The notes beneath the pieces were generated by a model. The model was given only the letters and a program-made list of their open reading frames with translations. It made no database searches and was not told the origin of the DNA. A stretch of DNA of 64,000 bases from assembly GCF_026314945.1 (NCBI RefSeq), contig NZ_CP111121.1:2046001-2110000 (forward strand), written 5' to 3'. Origin of the DNA: Chryseobacterium fluminis (GTDB lineage Bacteria > Bacteroidota > Bacteroidia > Flavobacteriales > Weeksellaceae). Both the position numbers and the translations under genes were made by a program. Shown here in pieces: positions 33,053 through 41,946 of this stretch (position 1 is its first letter; the number at the start of each line of letters is the position of its first letter).

Positions 33053-33652
33053 TTAATTGAAGAAAATCGATTTTTTATGCTTTTTACCGCCCCGGATTTT
33101 CCAGGCATGATAAGCGCTCGGAACATCATACTGCCACTTTGGAAGTAATAAAATAATAAGAATCACATCGATATGAGAAACAAGCCCTAAAATTACAGTA
33201 AGAGAAAAAGCCCAGCCTGCCTGCTGAAATCCTATTAGATACGTAAAGGCAATGAGTAAACTCAATCCCCACATTTTAGATATAAAAGCATGGGTACAGG
33301 TTTCTTTTCCAAACTTACAGAGGCTTACGACATAGCATAATGCTTCCATTATAAAGATGAGAAGAATTCCTTCCCATTTTTCTTTAATCAGGTCAGGATT
33401 TAAGAAATAGGAAGCAAAACCTAATGAAAGCCAGAAAATCAGGTCGGTCTGACTGTCTAACCTTCTTAATTTTTCGGAAGAAACGCCCACTTTCCGGGCT
33501 ATGATTCCATCGAAGATATCTGTGAATAGTCCGAAATACATCAGTCCTAAAATTAAGAATCTGGATTCTTCACCTCTAAGACAGGCTGATAAAAGGATGA
33601 TCGGGGCCATTATCAATCGCATGGCGATTAAAATATAGGGAATCGTTTTCAT
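33053..33652 (-). CDS. CDP-alcohol phosphatidyltransferase family protein
   Basis: A 199-residue integral membrane enzyme with about six transmembrane helices. The CDP-AP motif reads DIFDGIIARKVGVSSEK followed by LRRLDSQTD (about 44-70), so all four catalytic aspartates of D-x2-DG-x2-AR-x8-G-x3-D-x3-D are present. The glycine before the third Asp is replaced by Leu. Family members make phosphatidylglycerol-phosphate, phosphatidylserine, cardiolipin or inositol lipids. This small type is probably involved in phospholipid head-group transfer, exact product unknown. It follows the 33671 gene by 18 bases on the same strand. Confidence 0.85.
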   Translation of the reverse strand: MKTIPYILIAMRLIMAPIILLSACLRGEESRFLILGLMYFGLFTDIFDGIIARKVGVSSEKLRRLDSQTDLIFWLSLGFASYFLNPDLIKEKWEGILLIFIMEALCYVVSLCKFGKETCTHAFISKMWGLSLLIAFTYLIGFQQAGWAFSLTVILGLVSHIDVILIILLLPKWQYDVPSAYHAWKIRGGKKHKKSIFFN

Positions 33653-33670
33653 AGTGTATATTTTTTAAAA

Positions 33671-34144
33671 TTAATAGACCAGGTTTATTCCGAAAGAAAA
33701 TCTGAAACCCTTCGTCGGAAAATATCTGTAGGTATTGTATTCGATATTATATCCTGATTCCAGTGTAAAGAAATGATAAAAATTGATTCCGAGTTTCGGA
33801 GAAACAGCATTTGGAGTAATTCCCGCTCCAGCATATAAACTTTTTATAATAGCCTTATTCTTTTTAAACGATAGTACTTTATGGAAATAATCCAACTCAG
33901 GAATAACAATGAATTTCCGATCGGGCAAATCCCACCAGTTGAAGTGTCCCCGAAGACTCACATAATTATTCTCATCAATCGGAATTTTTGGTCCGAAAGA
34001 AAAAAATGCTTTATCATCTATAGAAGTTACCTCGATTCTGGTACTTACGATGATCTCTACTACTTTCCATCCTTTATCATTCCCGATCTGTCCTTTGAAC
34101 AGAGGAACAGAAGCAAGAAAAAAATAAAATACCAGTACTTTCAT
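33671..34144 (-). CDS. Exported protein, small outer-membrane barrel-like
   Basis: A 157-residue protein with a signal peptide of about 19 residues (MKVLVFYFFLASVPLFKGQ). The rest alternates polar and hydrophobic residues and ends in an aromatic-rich stretch (YFPTKGFRFSFGINLVY), as in small outer-membrane barrels. I recognise no family. It is probably co-transcribed with the phosphatidyltransferase gene, 18 bases downstream, and diverges from the HTH regulator gene. Confidence 0.6.
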   Translation of the reverse strand: MKVLVFYFFLASVPLFKGQIGNDKGWKVVEIIVSTRIEVTSIDDKAFFSFGPKIPIDENNYVSLRGHFNWWDLPDRKFIVIPELDYFHKVLSFKKNKAIIKSLYAGAGITPNAVSPKLGINFYHFFTLESGYNIEYNTYRYFPTKGFRFSFGINLVY

Positions 34145-34224
34145 AAGTATTATTTAAATTGATGTGTCAAAATTACCTGCAGAAAACACAAAAATAAATG
34201 TAAAAAAAAATTAAAATAAATAAG

Positions 34225-34232
34225 TACATTTG
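34225..34232 (+). promoter_or_regulatory. -7 box of the HTH regulator gene
   Basis: TACATTTG, fitting TAnnTTTG, 16 bases ahead of the ATG. It overlaps the palindrome at 34229-34245. Confidence 0.7.
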
Positions 34233-34245
34233 TGAAAATCACAAA
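34229..34245. promoter_or_regulatory. Palindromic operator candidate over the HTH gene start site
   Basis: TTTGTGAAAATCACAAA is a perfect 7-3-7 palindrome that covers the end of the -7 box and the expected transcription start. A dimeric regulator bound here would block RNA polymerase, so self-repression by the adjacent HTH protein is likely. Confidence 0.6.
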
Positions 34246-34248
34246 AAC

Positions 34249-35175
34249 ATGCATCAGGAGCGTCTGCTTAAGGAAATCAGAAAAAGAATCGGGAACAGAT
34301 CTCTGAACGACGAAATCTCCAGTATTCTCAATATCAGTTATGATGCGGCACACAGAAGGACTTCTTTAAAAGCAAAATTCAGTTTTGAAGAAGCTTTGGA
34401 ACTGGCAAAATACTATCAGATTTCACTTAATCAGTTTATTACTTCAGATCATCAGATCGTGGTAAACAGAACTTCCGCAGTCACCGAAACGAAAGATTTA
34501 CAGTCTTTTTTCAGGAATAACCTCAGCATTTTTGAAAATCTGCCGCTTTCCGAGGAGATGACCATCTACTATTCCGCGAAGGATATTCCGTTTTTTTACA
34601 CGCTTTCAGATACCTTGCTTTCCCGTTTTAAAATCTATGTGTGGATGAACCTGCTGAATGCAAAGCAGGTTTTTATTCCTTTCTTACAGTTTTCCCCTCC
34701 AAATTTTGAAACGGATACCAAAGAGTTAAGAAAAAAATATGAGCAGCAGAATGTTGTGGAATTATGGAATGACGTGACGGTTTCAAGCATTTTGCAGCAG
34801 ATTGCCTTTTATTATGACACCAGGCTATTACTGAAAAAGGAAGCGCAGACCATTTTGGATGAGTTAAAGGAACTGATAGAATATATCGAGCAAAAAACAG
34901 AACGAAACACAAAATTTCATTTATACGAAAATGAACTGATGCATCTGTCCAATGACATCTTTTTCCATCATCCGGAACAATCATTATTTGCGTTGCCTAC
35001 GAATATGTTTGGATATATCCTTATTAATGATGAGAAAACCTGCAGTGAAACGCTGAACTATTTTGAACATCAGATCAAAAACTCAAAGTCACTGAATACT
35101 TCAGGAAATCGTGACAGAAAATTGTTTTTCAATAAGATGTACGAACAGATTGAAAATTTAAAACAGAATATATGA
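34249..35175 (+). CDS. Helix-turn-helix transcriptional regulator
   Basis: A 308-residue protein. The first 60-65 residues form a DNA-binding domain of the BetR/XRE kind: LLKEIRKRIGNRSLNDEISSILNISYDAAHRRTSLKAKF-like order, with the recognition helix around SYDAAHRR (26-33). The long C-terminal part (about 80-300) is helical with no recognised ligand fold; it carries ELMHLSNDIFF and a tail of charged helices. Flavobacteria carry many such single-gene regulators of unknown target. A palindrome over its own promoter suggests autoregulation. Confidence 0.7.
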   Translation: MHQERLLKEIRKRIGNRSLNDEISSILNISYDAAHRRTSLKAKFSFEEALELAKYYQISLNQFITSDHQIVVNRTSAVTETKDLQSFFRNNLSIFENLPLSEEMTIYYSAKDIPFFYTLSDTLLSRFKIYVWMNLLNAKQVFIPFLQFSPPNFETDTKELRKKYEQQNVVELWNDVTVSSILQQIAFYYDTRLLLKKEAQTILDELKELIEYIEQKTERNTKFHLYENELMHLSNDIFFHHPEQSLFALPTNMFGYILINDEKTCSETLNYFEHQIKNSKSLNTSGNRDRKLFFNKMYEQIENLKQNI

Positions 35176-35375
35176 GATGAGGACATTCTGTTATCATGAC
35201 TTTTGAACAAACCGCGATATTAAAAGGACAGAATAGGGTTAGGAAAATGCATATAGCCGGGCGGATGATATCCGTATGCCCGGTAACAGGCAGATAAAAT
35301 TGTGAAGATTATTTATTATCCGGAGTATAAGAATAAAATAAACAGTCAGGAATTTTCTTCCTTGTCAAAAGAAAT

Positions 35376-35918
35376 TTATTCGTCTTTCTTCGAAGGAACC
35401 AGAAATACATCAATAAGACCTTCCGGAAGCTGCATTTTGATGGTTCTTTCTTCTCTGTCGACTTCCAGGATCCAGTCTTTGATCATAGGAATAACGACTT
35501 CCTTGCCGTCGAGATTGGTGATGAAATATACCTGTGCGGTCTGATCATTGACAGATCTGATGACACCACAGTCGTTATCATTTTCATCAAGAATATTGTA
35601 CCCGATAATTTCGTGGTAGTAGAATTGTTTTCCGGAAAGCTTAGGCAAAGAAGCCAGCGGCAAATACACATTTTTACCTAAAGACTGGTCTACCAGGGCC
35701 TCAGAAGAATTCTTAAAAGCAATATTAAGAGCATCCAGCTTGCTCCAGGATGATTTTTCAATAAAAAAAGGAACCAATAATCCGTTGATTTCAACGAATA
35801 TTGATTCCAGTTTATTGTAAAGCTCGGGTTGATCTGTATCCAGTTTAAGGATCACATTCCCCGCAAGTCCGTGTCTGCGTGTAATTTTTCCTAATAAATA
35901 GCAATCTTCTTTACGCAT
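35376..35918 (-). CDS. rimM: Ribosome maturation factor RimM
   Basis: A 180-residue assembly factor for the head of the 30S subunit, which binds ribosomal protein S19. The N-terminal RimM beta-barrel has CYLLGKITRRHGLAGNVIL (about 6-24), and the PRC-barrel follows from about 95 (IIGYNILDENDNDCGVI, EVVIPMIKDWILEVD). The C-terminus LPEGLIDVF is typical. It follows rpsP by 11 bases, the usual rpsP-rimM pair; trmD, often third, is not present here. Confidence 0.94.
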   Translation of the reverse strand: MRKEDCYLLGKITRRHGLAGNVILKLDTDQPELYNKLESIFVEINGLLVPFFIEKSSWSKLDALNIAFKNSSEALVDQSLGKNVYLPLASLPKLSGKQFYYHEIIGYNILDENDNDCGVIRSVNDQTAQVYFITNLDGKEVVIPMIKDWILEVDREERTIKMQLPEGLIDVFLVPSKKDE

Positions 35919-35929
35919 ACCGGTTTTTT

Positions 35930-36496
35930 TTAAGCTTCCGTGTTTTCTTCTGTAGATTCAGCAGCAGGAGCTTCTCCTTCTGTAGCTTCAGCAACTTCTT
36001 CAGCAGGCGCATTAGCAGCTTCTTCAGCAGCTTTAGCATCCGCTTCAGCCTGTGCAGCAGCAGCGATTCTAGATTCGTTTACTTTAGCTTCAGCATCAAA
36101 TGCAGCTTTCTTAGCGTCAGCCTGAGCTTTAGTTAAGCCTTCAACTTTACCTTGTACTTTAGCATCTTTAGCCTCTACCCAAGCATTGAATCTTTTTTCA
36201 GCTTCAGCTTCGTCAAAAGCACCTTTAGCAACACCACCTTGTAAGTGTTTTTTGTAAAGTGCTCCTTTGTAAGAAAGGATCGCTCTAGCCGTATCAGTTG
36301 GTTGAGCACCATTGTTTAACCACTTTACAGCAGAATCAACGTTTAAGTCGATTGTTGCAGGGTTAGTAATTGGGTTGTATGTTCCTAATTTTTCGATGAA
36401 TTTACCATCTCTTCTTGATCTGGAATCTGCAACTACGATGTGGAAGAAAGGTTTCCCTTTTTTACCGTGTCTTTGTAATCTGATTTTTACTGACAT
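35930..36496 (-). CDS. rpsP: 30S ribosomal protein S16 with long C-terminal extension
   Basis: A 188-residue S16. The conserved core occupies residues 1-80 ([61 protein letters not shown]). Canonical S16 ends near 80-90 residues. Here a further 100 residues follow, first Lys-rich and then an Ala/Glu-rich acidic tail. Such tails are usual in Bacteroidota S16. The tail is low-complexity and probably flexible on the 30S surface. A -7 box lies 48 bases upstream. Confidence 0.96.
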   Translation of the reverse strand: MSVKIRLQRHGKKGKPFFHIVVADSRSRRDGKFIEKLGTYNPITNPATIDLNVDSAVKWLNNGAQPTDTARAILSYKGALYKKHLQGGVAKGAFDEAEAEKRFNAWVEAKDAKVQGKVEGLTKAQADAKKAAFDAEAKVNESRIAAAAQAEADAKAAEEAANAPAEEVAEATEGEAPAAESTEENTEA

Positions 36497-36544
36497 AATG
36501 TTTGAATTTTACGGGAACTCGTCCCAGTTAAATATTTAAGAGTG

Positions 36545-36552
36545 CAAAGATA
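36545..36552 (-). promoter_or_regulatory. -7 box of rpsP-rimM
   Basis: The minus strand reads TATCTTTG, 48 bases before the rpsP start, leaving a leader long enough for ribosomal-protein control. Confidence 0.65.
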
Positions 36553-36689
36553 GTAAAAAAGTTTAAAGTAAAAAGGCCAAAATAAAAGTTTTCTGAATTC
36601 ATTTATTTGATGAAGCCGGGAACCTGCTCTCGCTACTCGCTTTTTTCTTCTGCAAAGAAAAAGAGCTCAGACAGACCGCTCGATCAGGG

Positions 36690-37205
36690 CTATTGATCCA
36701 GTTTTCCCATATAAAATAAGCCAAGACACTTTTGATTTTCTTCGATCGTTAAAGATTCTTTCAGATGGTCGACGATTTTTGGTGAACTCCAGTATGAGCC
36801 TACTCCGTTTGCCGTACAGGTAAGATACATATTCTGCACCGCCATCGAAACAGCTGCAATTTCTTCCCATTCGGGAACCATCCCGCTGAAATTCACAATT
36901 ATAGAAACTACAGCGTCCGCTTTATTGATTTTGAAGCCTATATCATTGTATTTTTTCTCTAAAAACAGATGTTCAGGCTGTGCAGATTTATAGATCGCCT
37001 GCATTTCTGAAGCCAGTTTTGATTTTTCTTCACCCTTAAATATTTTAAAACGCCAGGGCTTGGTCCGTTTATGATTAGGAGCAAAGGTTGCTGAATTTAA
37101 AATCTCATCAATAATTTCCTGAGAAATTTTAACTTCAGTATAATCTTTTGGAAAGATGCTTCTTCTTTGCTCTATGATTTCTTTTAAAACGTTTGCTTTG
37201 TTCAT
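36690..37205 (-). CDS. Nitroreductase family protein
   Basis: A 171-residue FMN-dependent nitroreductase-fold oxidoreductase. Marks are IIEQRRSIFPKDY (about 9-21), ILNSATFAPNHKRTKPWRF (SATFAPNHKRTKPW is FMN-binding), and AVQNMYLTCTANGVGSYWSS with C-terminal GLFYMGK. The group includes putative NAD(P)H nitroreductases YdjA/RutE-like; the substrate is unknown. The frame extends to 37232, but the -7 box at 37210-37217 lies four bases ahead of the ATG of MNKANVLKEI, so that is the start. Confidence 0.88.
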   Translation of the reverse strand: MNKANVLKEIIEQRRSIFPKDYTEVKISQEIIDEILNSATFAPNHKRTKPWRFKIFKGEEKSKLASEMQAIYKSAQPEHLFLEKKYNDIGFKINKADAVVSIIVNFSGMVPEWEEIAAVSMAVQNMYLTCTANGVGSYWSSPKIVDHLKESLTIEENQKCLGLFYMGKLDQ

Positions 37206-37209
37206 GGTA

Positions 37210-37217
37210 CAAAGGTA
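37210..37217 (-). promoter_or_regulatory. -7 box of the nitroreductase gene
   Basis: The minus strand reads TACCTTTG, then TACC, then ATG; the start codon sits at the predicted transcription start. Confidence 0.65.
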
Positions 37218-37246
37218 CAGCATGTAATTCATTTATGAGGTATCGG

Positions 37247-37873
37247 TTAGGCATTCGATATCAATTTCCTGCTCTGGTATGCTCTGTAATTACTTAATCC
37301 AAAAGTAACAAGAACCAGTAAAATCAATGCCACGGATCCCCAATTGGCATAGCTGTTTTTACTGATATTGCCTAACAGACAGATGCCCGTAAAACAAATA
37401 CTGTATATCACTCCTGCATTCATCCATATCCTGGAAGGCTCCGGAAATTCATATCCTGATGAACGATTGATAAGAGGCAACAGTTTATGATGGTCCCAGA
37501 CGAGCAGTATCAATACCGCTATCATCATTAAAGAAGTAATAATCCAGGTCCCGCTGAATGATAAACTAAGGGTAATGATCCAGATATTTGTAAGGATGGC
37601 AAAAAACATCAGTGCGCCTGGAGTAGCATAGCGTTGCGTAATCAGCAGTATTCCGGCAATGACCTGCACCAGACCCAGAAAATTCCAGTAAAAGCCCGAC
37701 TGGTATAAAGCTTCGAAAAAATAGCCTACCGGATTATCTGCCGGAATTGCGGTAAATCTTTCTCCCATCAGTTTTATCAGTCCCGACGGGATAAAGGCGA
37801 AGCCCACCAGATAACGGAGGTGGATAATAATCCATTGATTGAGCATGTTCGTTCTTAACATTTCAAATTTCAT
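37247..37873 (-). CDS. DoxX-like membrane protein
   Basis: A 208-residue integral membrane protein with four DoxX-type helices plus two more. The first helix starts LRYLVGFAFIPSGLIKLMG (about 19-37), the DoxX signature, followed by GFYWNFLGLVQVIAGILLI and GALMFFAILTNIWIITLSL. The DoxX family is often linked to quinone or sulfur redox chemistry, though its enzymatic role here is unproven. It ends 42 bases before the nitroreductase start on the same strand. Confidence 0.8.
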   Translation of the reverse strand: MKFEMLRTNMLNQWIIIHLRYLVGFAFIPSGLIKLMGERFTAIPADNPVGYFFEALYQSGFYWNFLGLVQVIAGILLITQRYATPGALMFFAILTNIWIITLSLSFSGTWIITSLMMIAVLILLVWDHHKLLPLINRSSGYEFPEPSRIWMNAGVIYSICFTGICLLGNISKNSYANWGSVALILLVLVTFGLSNYRAYQSRKLISNA

Positions 37874-37911
37874 AAGTGAGTATTTTGCATTGCAAGGTAC
37901 TGAATAAAATT

Positions 37912-37938
37912 AAAACTCCGGATATATTCCGGAGTTTT
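37912..37938. terminator. Terminator after the Gre-like gene
   Basis: AAAACTCCGGA / TCCGGAGTTTT around TATAT, 11 perfect pairs with T/A flanks both ways. It follows the gene at 37954 by 16 bases. Confidence 0.85.
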
Positions 37939-37953
37939 ATGGGTATAAAAAAT

Positions 37954-38403
37954 TTATAAAACTTCTACGATCTTCTGATAAATATTATTCAGAACAAATT
38001 CATCGCCTGGTTTCATTCCCATCATTTTTTTAGCCATAGGACTTTCGGGCGAAATGGCATAGAACCGGTCGCCTTCAAAAAAAAATTCTCCCAATGATAC
38101 CGAAATATAAAATCTGGCTTTATTCGTAACCACCAGAGAACCCAGCTGAACCCTTTCTGTAGAGTTGTTCAGTACTTTGGCCATATTTCTTCTAAGATCA
38201 TTAAGGGCTCCCAACTGACGCTGCATCTGATATATTTCCTCCTGCATTTCCTCTCTCATACTGTCATACTTCGGAGTTTTTTTAATATCACGGCTGGCCT
38301 CCAGGGTAAATTCAATGAAATTTTTCAGTTTCTGAATTTTTTCAGCAATGACGGTTTTTACATAATTTCTTATATTATTTTTCTCAAATACTATCTTCTC
38401 CAT
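37954..38403 (-). CDS. GreA/GreB-like protein
   Basis: A 149-residue protein with an N-terminal helical or coiled-coil region (about 1-85; IQKLKNFIEFTLEASRDIKK, MQEEIYQMQRQLGALNDLRR) and a C-terminal FKBP-like GreA domain. The latter ends ISPESPMAKKMMGMKPGDEF, which matches the IsprSPlGkALlGkkvGD signature of Gre factors. Gre proteins act in the RNA polymerase secondary channel to rescue stalled complexes. The acidic tip of the coiled coil is not clearly present, so it may bind polymerase without cleavage activity. The start is set at 38403 (MEKIVFEK) rather than the longer frame to 38469. Confidence 0.75.
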   Translation of the reverse strand: MEKIVFEKNNIRNYVKTVIAEKIQKLKNFIEFTLEASRDIKKTPKYDSMREEMQEEIYQMQRQLGALNDLRRNMAKVLNNSTERVQLGSLVVTNKARFYISVSLGEFFFEGDRFYAISPESPMAKKMMGMKPGDEFVLNNIYQKIVEVL

Positions 38404-38589
38404 GAATCTATTCTTTATATAAAGATAATATTTTTTTAAATAATTGCACTTCTTTTTAAAGGGCTGCACTCACAGGCTTTCCTATGGATCATCTACTTAC
38501 CCAATTTCTGCAGGCCCGATCTGTGGTTTAAAACTTATTCCTGGAAATCTGCCGGTACTATTAAACAATAGTATGATCAGACTAATGAT

Positions 38590-39126
38590 TTATCTGTTTT
38601 CCACAAGTACTTTTAGGTTATGAAGACCTTCCTTATAAGATTTTCCCATCTGGTAATCCATCATCGGTCTCATCACTTTCATCATAGCATCCTGTTCGGT
38701 ATCCATAGTCCACGTCACTTTCGTAGAATTTCCTTCTGATGATAAAATGATTTCGGAAGTGGCCTCTCCTTCAAATGGCTTCAGAAAGGTCATTTCTGTC
38801 TTTTGCTTCTCGTTTAAAACCAGTTCTTTTATTTCCTGACAACCTTTTCCGGCCTCATCATTTTTACTGTCCCAGCAATACCGGTCTCCCACCTGTCCTG
38901 ATTTTCCGGTATATGTGATTTTCATGGTCCTGTCTAATTTCATCCACGGATTCCACCGGTTAAAGGCTGCCATCGAATGTACGTTCTGCCATACTTTTTC
39001 CCTGGGAGCGTTTACCACCACAGACTTTTCATAATGGTATTCTTTGCCATAAGCCAGCATTGCAATACCGGCATATATAGCAATCAAAAGGATAATTAGT
39101 CCAAAAATTTTTAAAATTGCTTTCAT
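38590..39126 (-). CDS. SRPBCC family protein with membrane anchor
   Basis: A 178-residue protein. One N-terminal transmembrane helix (about 2-24, ILKIFGLIILLIAIYAGIAM) is followed by a polyketide cyclase/SRPBCC fold (about 33-175): VVVNAPREKVWQNVHSMAAF, NRWNPWMKLD, KTEMTFLKPFEGEATSEIIL and VTWTMDTEQDAMM. Such proteins bind hydrophobic ligands in a closed barrel. Neither ligand nor pathway can be inferred. It stands alone. Confidence 0.85.
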   Translation of the reverse strand: MKAILKIFGLIILLIAIYAGIAMLAYGKEYHYEKSVVVNAPREKVWQNVHSMAAFNRWNPWMKLDRTMKITYTGKSGQVGDRYCWDSKNDEAGKGCQEIKELVLNEKQKTEMTFLKPFEGEATSEIILSSEGNSTKVTWTMDTEQDAMMKVMRPMMDYQMGKSYKEGLHNLKVLVENR

Positions 39127-39336
39127 AGTTATATTTTTTTAAAGGTAAACATTGCATAATCCAACGACTCCGCGGTCCTCAAAATTAATTTTTTAAAGTC
39201 ACATTATTCTTCGCATATGACAAGATTATTAAAGTCAGACCATTTTGTCATACCTTTTTATTCAGGCATTATTTTTGAGCACTTTTGCTGTTGATTCAGA
39301 AGAATCGTTACATTTACATTAATTAAAAATCAGAAT

Positions 39337-41373
39337 ATGAATATTTTAACTGAAAAATTTAATACACCATATCACTCCGCACCTTTTAACCTTCTGAAGA
39401 ATGAAGATTACCTTCCTGCATTCAGGGAATTAATCCAAAAGTCGGAAGAAGAAATTGATGCCATTGTCAACAATCCTGAAGAACCTACTTTCGAAAATGT
39501 GATCGAAGCACTGGCGTATTCGGGTGAACAGTTAGACGTGGTTTCCAATATTTTTTTCAATTTAAATTCGGCAGAAACCAGTGATGAGCTTCAGCAGATT
39601 GCTCAGGAAGTTTCTCCGATCCTAACAGAATATTCTTCAAAAATTTCTCAGAACGAAGCGCTTTTTAAGAAAATAAAAAAAGTATACGACGAAAAAGAAA
39701 AATATACCCTGAATGAAGAACAGCAGATGCTTTTAAATGAAACTTACAAAGGTTTTGTACGAAGCGGAGCGTTACTGAATGAAGAAGACAAAGAAAAATT
39801 AAAGAAAATCAGCATGGATTTATCTTTAAAATCACTTCAGTTCGGGCAGAATGTACTGGCCTCAACCAATAATTATTTTAAGCATATCACCAATAAAGAG
39901 GATCTGGCAGGAATTCCGGAGGCTGTTCTGGAACAATACGCTGAGGATGCCAAAGAAAGAAATCTTGATGGCTGGGTAGTTACCTTACAATATCCGAGCT
40001 ACCTTCCTTTAATGACCTATGGGGAAAACCGCGAATTGAGAAAAGAAGTGGCCCTGGCCAATGGTAAAAAATCTTTCGATGGCGGAGAATTTGACAATCA
40101 GAATTTAATTAAGGAGCTTCTTCGTCTGAAACAGCAAAAAGCGGAGTTATTGGGCTATAAAGACTATGCAGACTATGTTCTGGAAGAAAGAATGGCCAAG
40201 TCACCGACCAAAGTCATTGATTTCCTGAATGAGCTTTTAACAAAGGCAAAGCCTTACGCAGACAACGAAATTGAAGCGTTGAGATCTTTGGCAAAAACCG
40301 ATGGGATCACTGAAATGCAGGGCTATGATCACGCTTTCTATGCAGAGAAACTCCGTAAAGCAAAATACGACTTAAATGATGAGGAACTGAAACCTTATTT
40401 CCCTTTAAACCAGGTTCAGGATGCTGTTTTCGGACTTGCTGATACCTTATTAGGATTGCATTTTCAGGAACGAAATGATATTTCCACGTACCATGAAGAG
40501 GTGAAAGTATACGAGGTTTCTGAAACGGGAAGCGGTACCTCTGAAAAAACGTTCAAATCCCTTTTATATGTAGATTATTTCCCGAGAAAAGGTAAAAGAG
40601 CCGGAGCCTGGATGACGAGCTACAGAAATCAATATATTAAGGAGGGTGAAAATTCCCGTCCTCATATTTCCATCGTGTGCAATTTCAGCAAACCGACGAA
40701 AGACACACCAAGTTTACTGACGTTTCAGGAAGTAACCACTTTATTTCACGAGTTTGGTCATGCCCTTCACGGCATGCTGGCCAACACACAGTACCCTACC
40801 CTTTCGGGAACCTCTGTGAAATGGGATTTTGTGGAATTGCCTTCCCAGTTCCTGGAAAATTTCTGCTATGAACCGGAGTTTCTCAAAACTTTTGCTAAAC
40901 ATTATAAAACAGGAGAAATTCTTCCTGATGAAAAAATCGAGAAAATCGCGCAGTCTAAAAACTTTATGGAAGGATACCAGACCCTGAGACAAATCGGTTT
41001 CGGATTGCTGGATATGAATTATCATACGAAAGCAGAAGAACTGGAAGATAAAAGCGTGAAAGAATTTGAAGATCATTATACAAAGGCTACCCAACTATAT
41101 CCTTCCAATCCTGAAACAGCGATGAGTCCGAGTTTTTCCCACATTTTCCAGGGCGGATATTCGGCAGGATATTATTCTTATAAATGGGCCGAAGTTCTGG
41201 ATGCCGATGCTTTCCAGTATTTTAAGGAAAATGGTATTTTCAATCCTGAAATTGCTGCCCGATATAAAATTCTGCTGTCTTCAGGCGGAACAAAAGATCC
41301 CATGGAGCTTTATAAGAATTTCAGGGGAAGTGAGCCGAAAGTGGAAAGTTTACTGAAGAGAGCATTCGGATAA
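39337..41373 (+). CDS. M3-family oligopeptidase
   Basis: A 678-residue zinc metallopeptidase of family M3 (oligopeptidase A / dipeptidyl carboxypeptidase group). The HEXXH-type motif is FHEFGHALHG (in TLFHEFGHALHGMLANT, about 471-480), with the downstream Glu in WDFVELPSQFLENF. N-terminal helices start with LTEKFNTPYHSAPFNLL. There is no signal peptide, so it acts in the cytoplasm on short peptides. Full length for the family. It is a single gene with a terminator 50 bases downstream. Confidence 0.93.
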   Translation: MNILTEKFNTPYHSAPFNLLKNEDYLPAFRELIQKSEEEIDAIVNNPEEPTFENVIEALAYSGEQLDVVSNIFFNLNSAETSDELQQIAQEVSPILTEYSSKISQNEALFKKIKKVYDEKEKYTLNEEQQMLLNETYKGFVRSGALLNEEDKEKLKKISMDLSLKSLQFGQNVLASTNNYFKHITNKEDLAGIPEAVLEQYAEDAKERNLDGWVVTLQYPSYLPLMTYGENRELRKEVALANGKKSFDGGEFDNQNLIKELLRLKQQKAELLGYKDYADYVLEERMAKSPTKVIDFLNELLTKAKPYADNEIEALRSLAKTDGITEMQGYDHAFYAEKLRKAKYDLNDEELKPYFPLNQVQDAVFGLADTLLGLHFQERNDISTYHEEVKVYEVSETGSGTSEKTFKSLLYVDYFPRKGKRAGAWMTSYRNQYIKEGENSRPHISIVCNFSKPTKDTPSLLTFQEVTTLFHEFGHALHGMLANTQYPTLSGTSVKWDFVELPSQFLENFCYEPEFLKTFAKHYKTGEILPDEKIEKIAQSKNFMEGYQTLRQIGFGLLDMNYHTKAEELEDKSVKEFEDHYTKATQLYPSNPETAMSPSFSHIFQGGYSAGYYSYKWAEVLDADAFQYFKENGIFNPEIAARYKILLSSGGTKDPMELYKNFRGSEPKVESLLKRAFG

Positions 41374-41423
41374 ATACCGGATGGTATCAACAATAAGGAA
41401 TTTTTAACCGTTCTGTTAAATAA

Positions 41424-41453
41424 AATCCGGAGCCCGAAATCGGGCTCCGGATT
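41424..41453. terminator. Terminator between the M3 peptidase and ankyrin genes
   Basis: AATCCGGAGCCCG / CGGGCTCCGGATT, 13 perfect pairs with an AAAT loop, in the gap between convergent genes. The plus side ends in TTTCTCAT. Confidence 0.85.
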
Positions 41454-41475
41454 TTCTCATATCCTAATCAGACTC

Positions 41476-41943
41476 TTACTTCTGTTGCAGGAGGTTTAAT
41501 ATTTTTGTTCTTCCAAACCGGGAAGCAAACTCTATGGTTCTTTTTCTCGTTAAGCTGTCACATTTTTCTTCTTTTATCAAAAGCTCGGCAATCTCCTCCT
41601 CACCTGCAACTACGGCTCCCATCAGCGCGGTATTTCCTCTGTTATCCTTAATGCATAAATCTGCTTTTTTACTTAACAGAAAGTCTACTGCGGTTTTCTG
41701 ACCGTTGTAGGCGGCAATCATCATAGCGGTATAGCCATTTTCACCCTGAAAATTGATATCGGCACCGGATTTCAGAAATTCATCCAGCAACTCAATGTCA
41801 GACGTTCTGGCCCCATGAAAAAATGCCTTCTCAAGCTCCTTTTGGGTATTTTGCTTTTCCTGGGCCGTAATGCATTGGCTGAATAACAGCATGAGAAATA
41901 CGGTTCCTGTATAAAGAAAGGTATTTTTTATTCTTTTCATCAT
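41476..41943 (-). CDS. Exported ankyrin-repeat protein
   Basis: A 155-residue protein with an N-terminal signal segment (about 1-27, FLYTGTVFLMLLFSQCITAQ). Three to four ankyrin repeats follow: ELLDEFLKSGADINFQGENG, YTAMMIAAYNGQKTAVDFLL and NTALMGAVVAGEEEIAELLI. It lies three bases after the catalase gene on the same strand. Ankyrin proteins encoded beside periplasmic catalases are known in Pseudomonas (ankB with katB), where the ankyrin supports catalase activity. The same job is inferred here. Confidence 0.88.
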   Translation of the reverse strand: MMKRIKNTFLYTGTVFLMLLFSQCITAQEKQNTQKELEKAFFHGARTSDIELLDEFLKSGADINFQGENGYTAMMIAAYNGQKTAVDFLLSKKADLCIKDNRGNTALMGAVVAGEEEIAELLIKEEKCDSLTRKRTIEFASRFGRTKILNLLQQK

Positions 41944-41946
41944 CTG

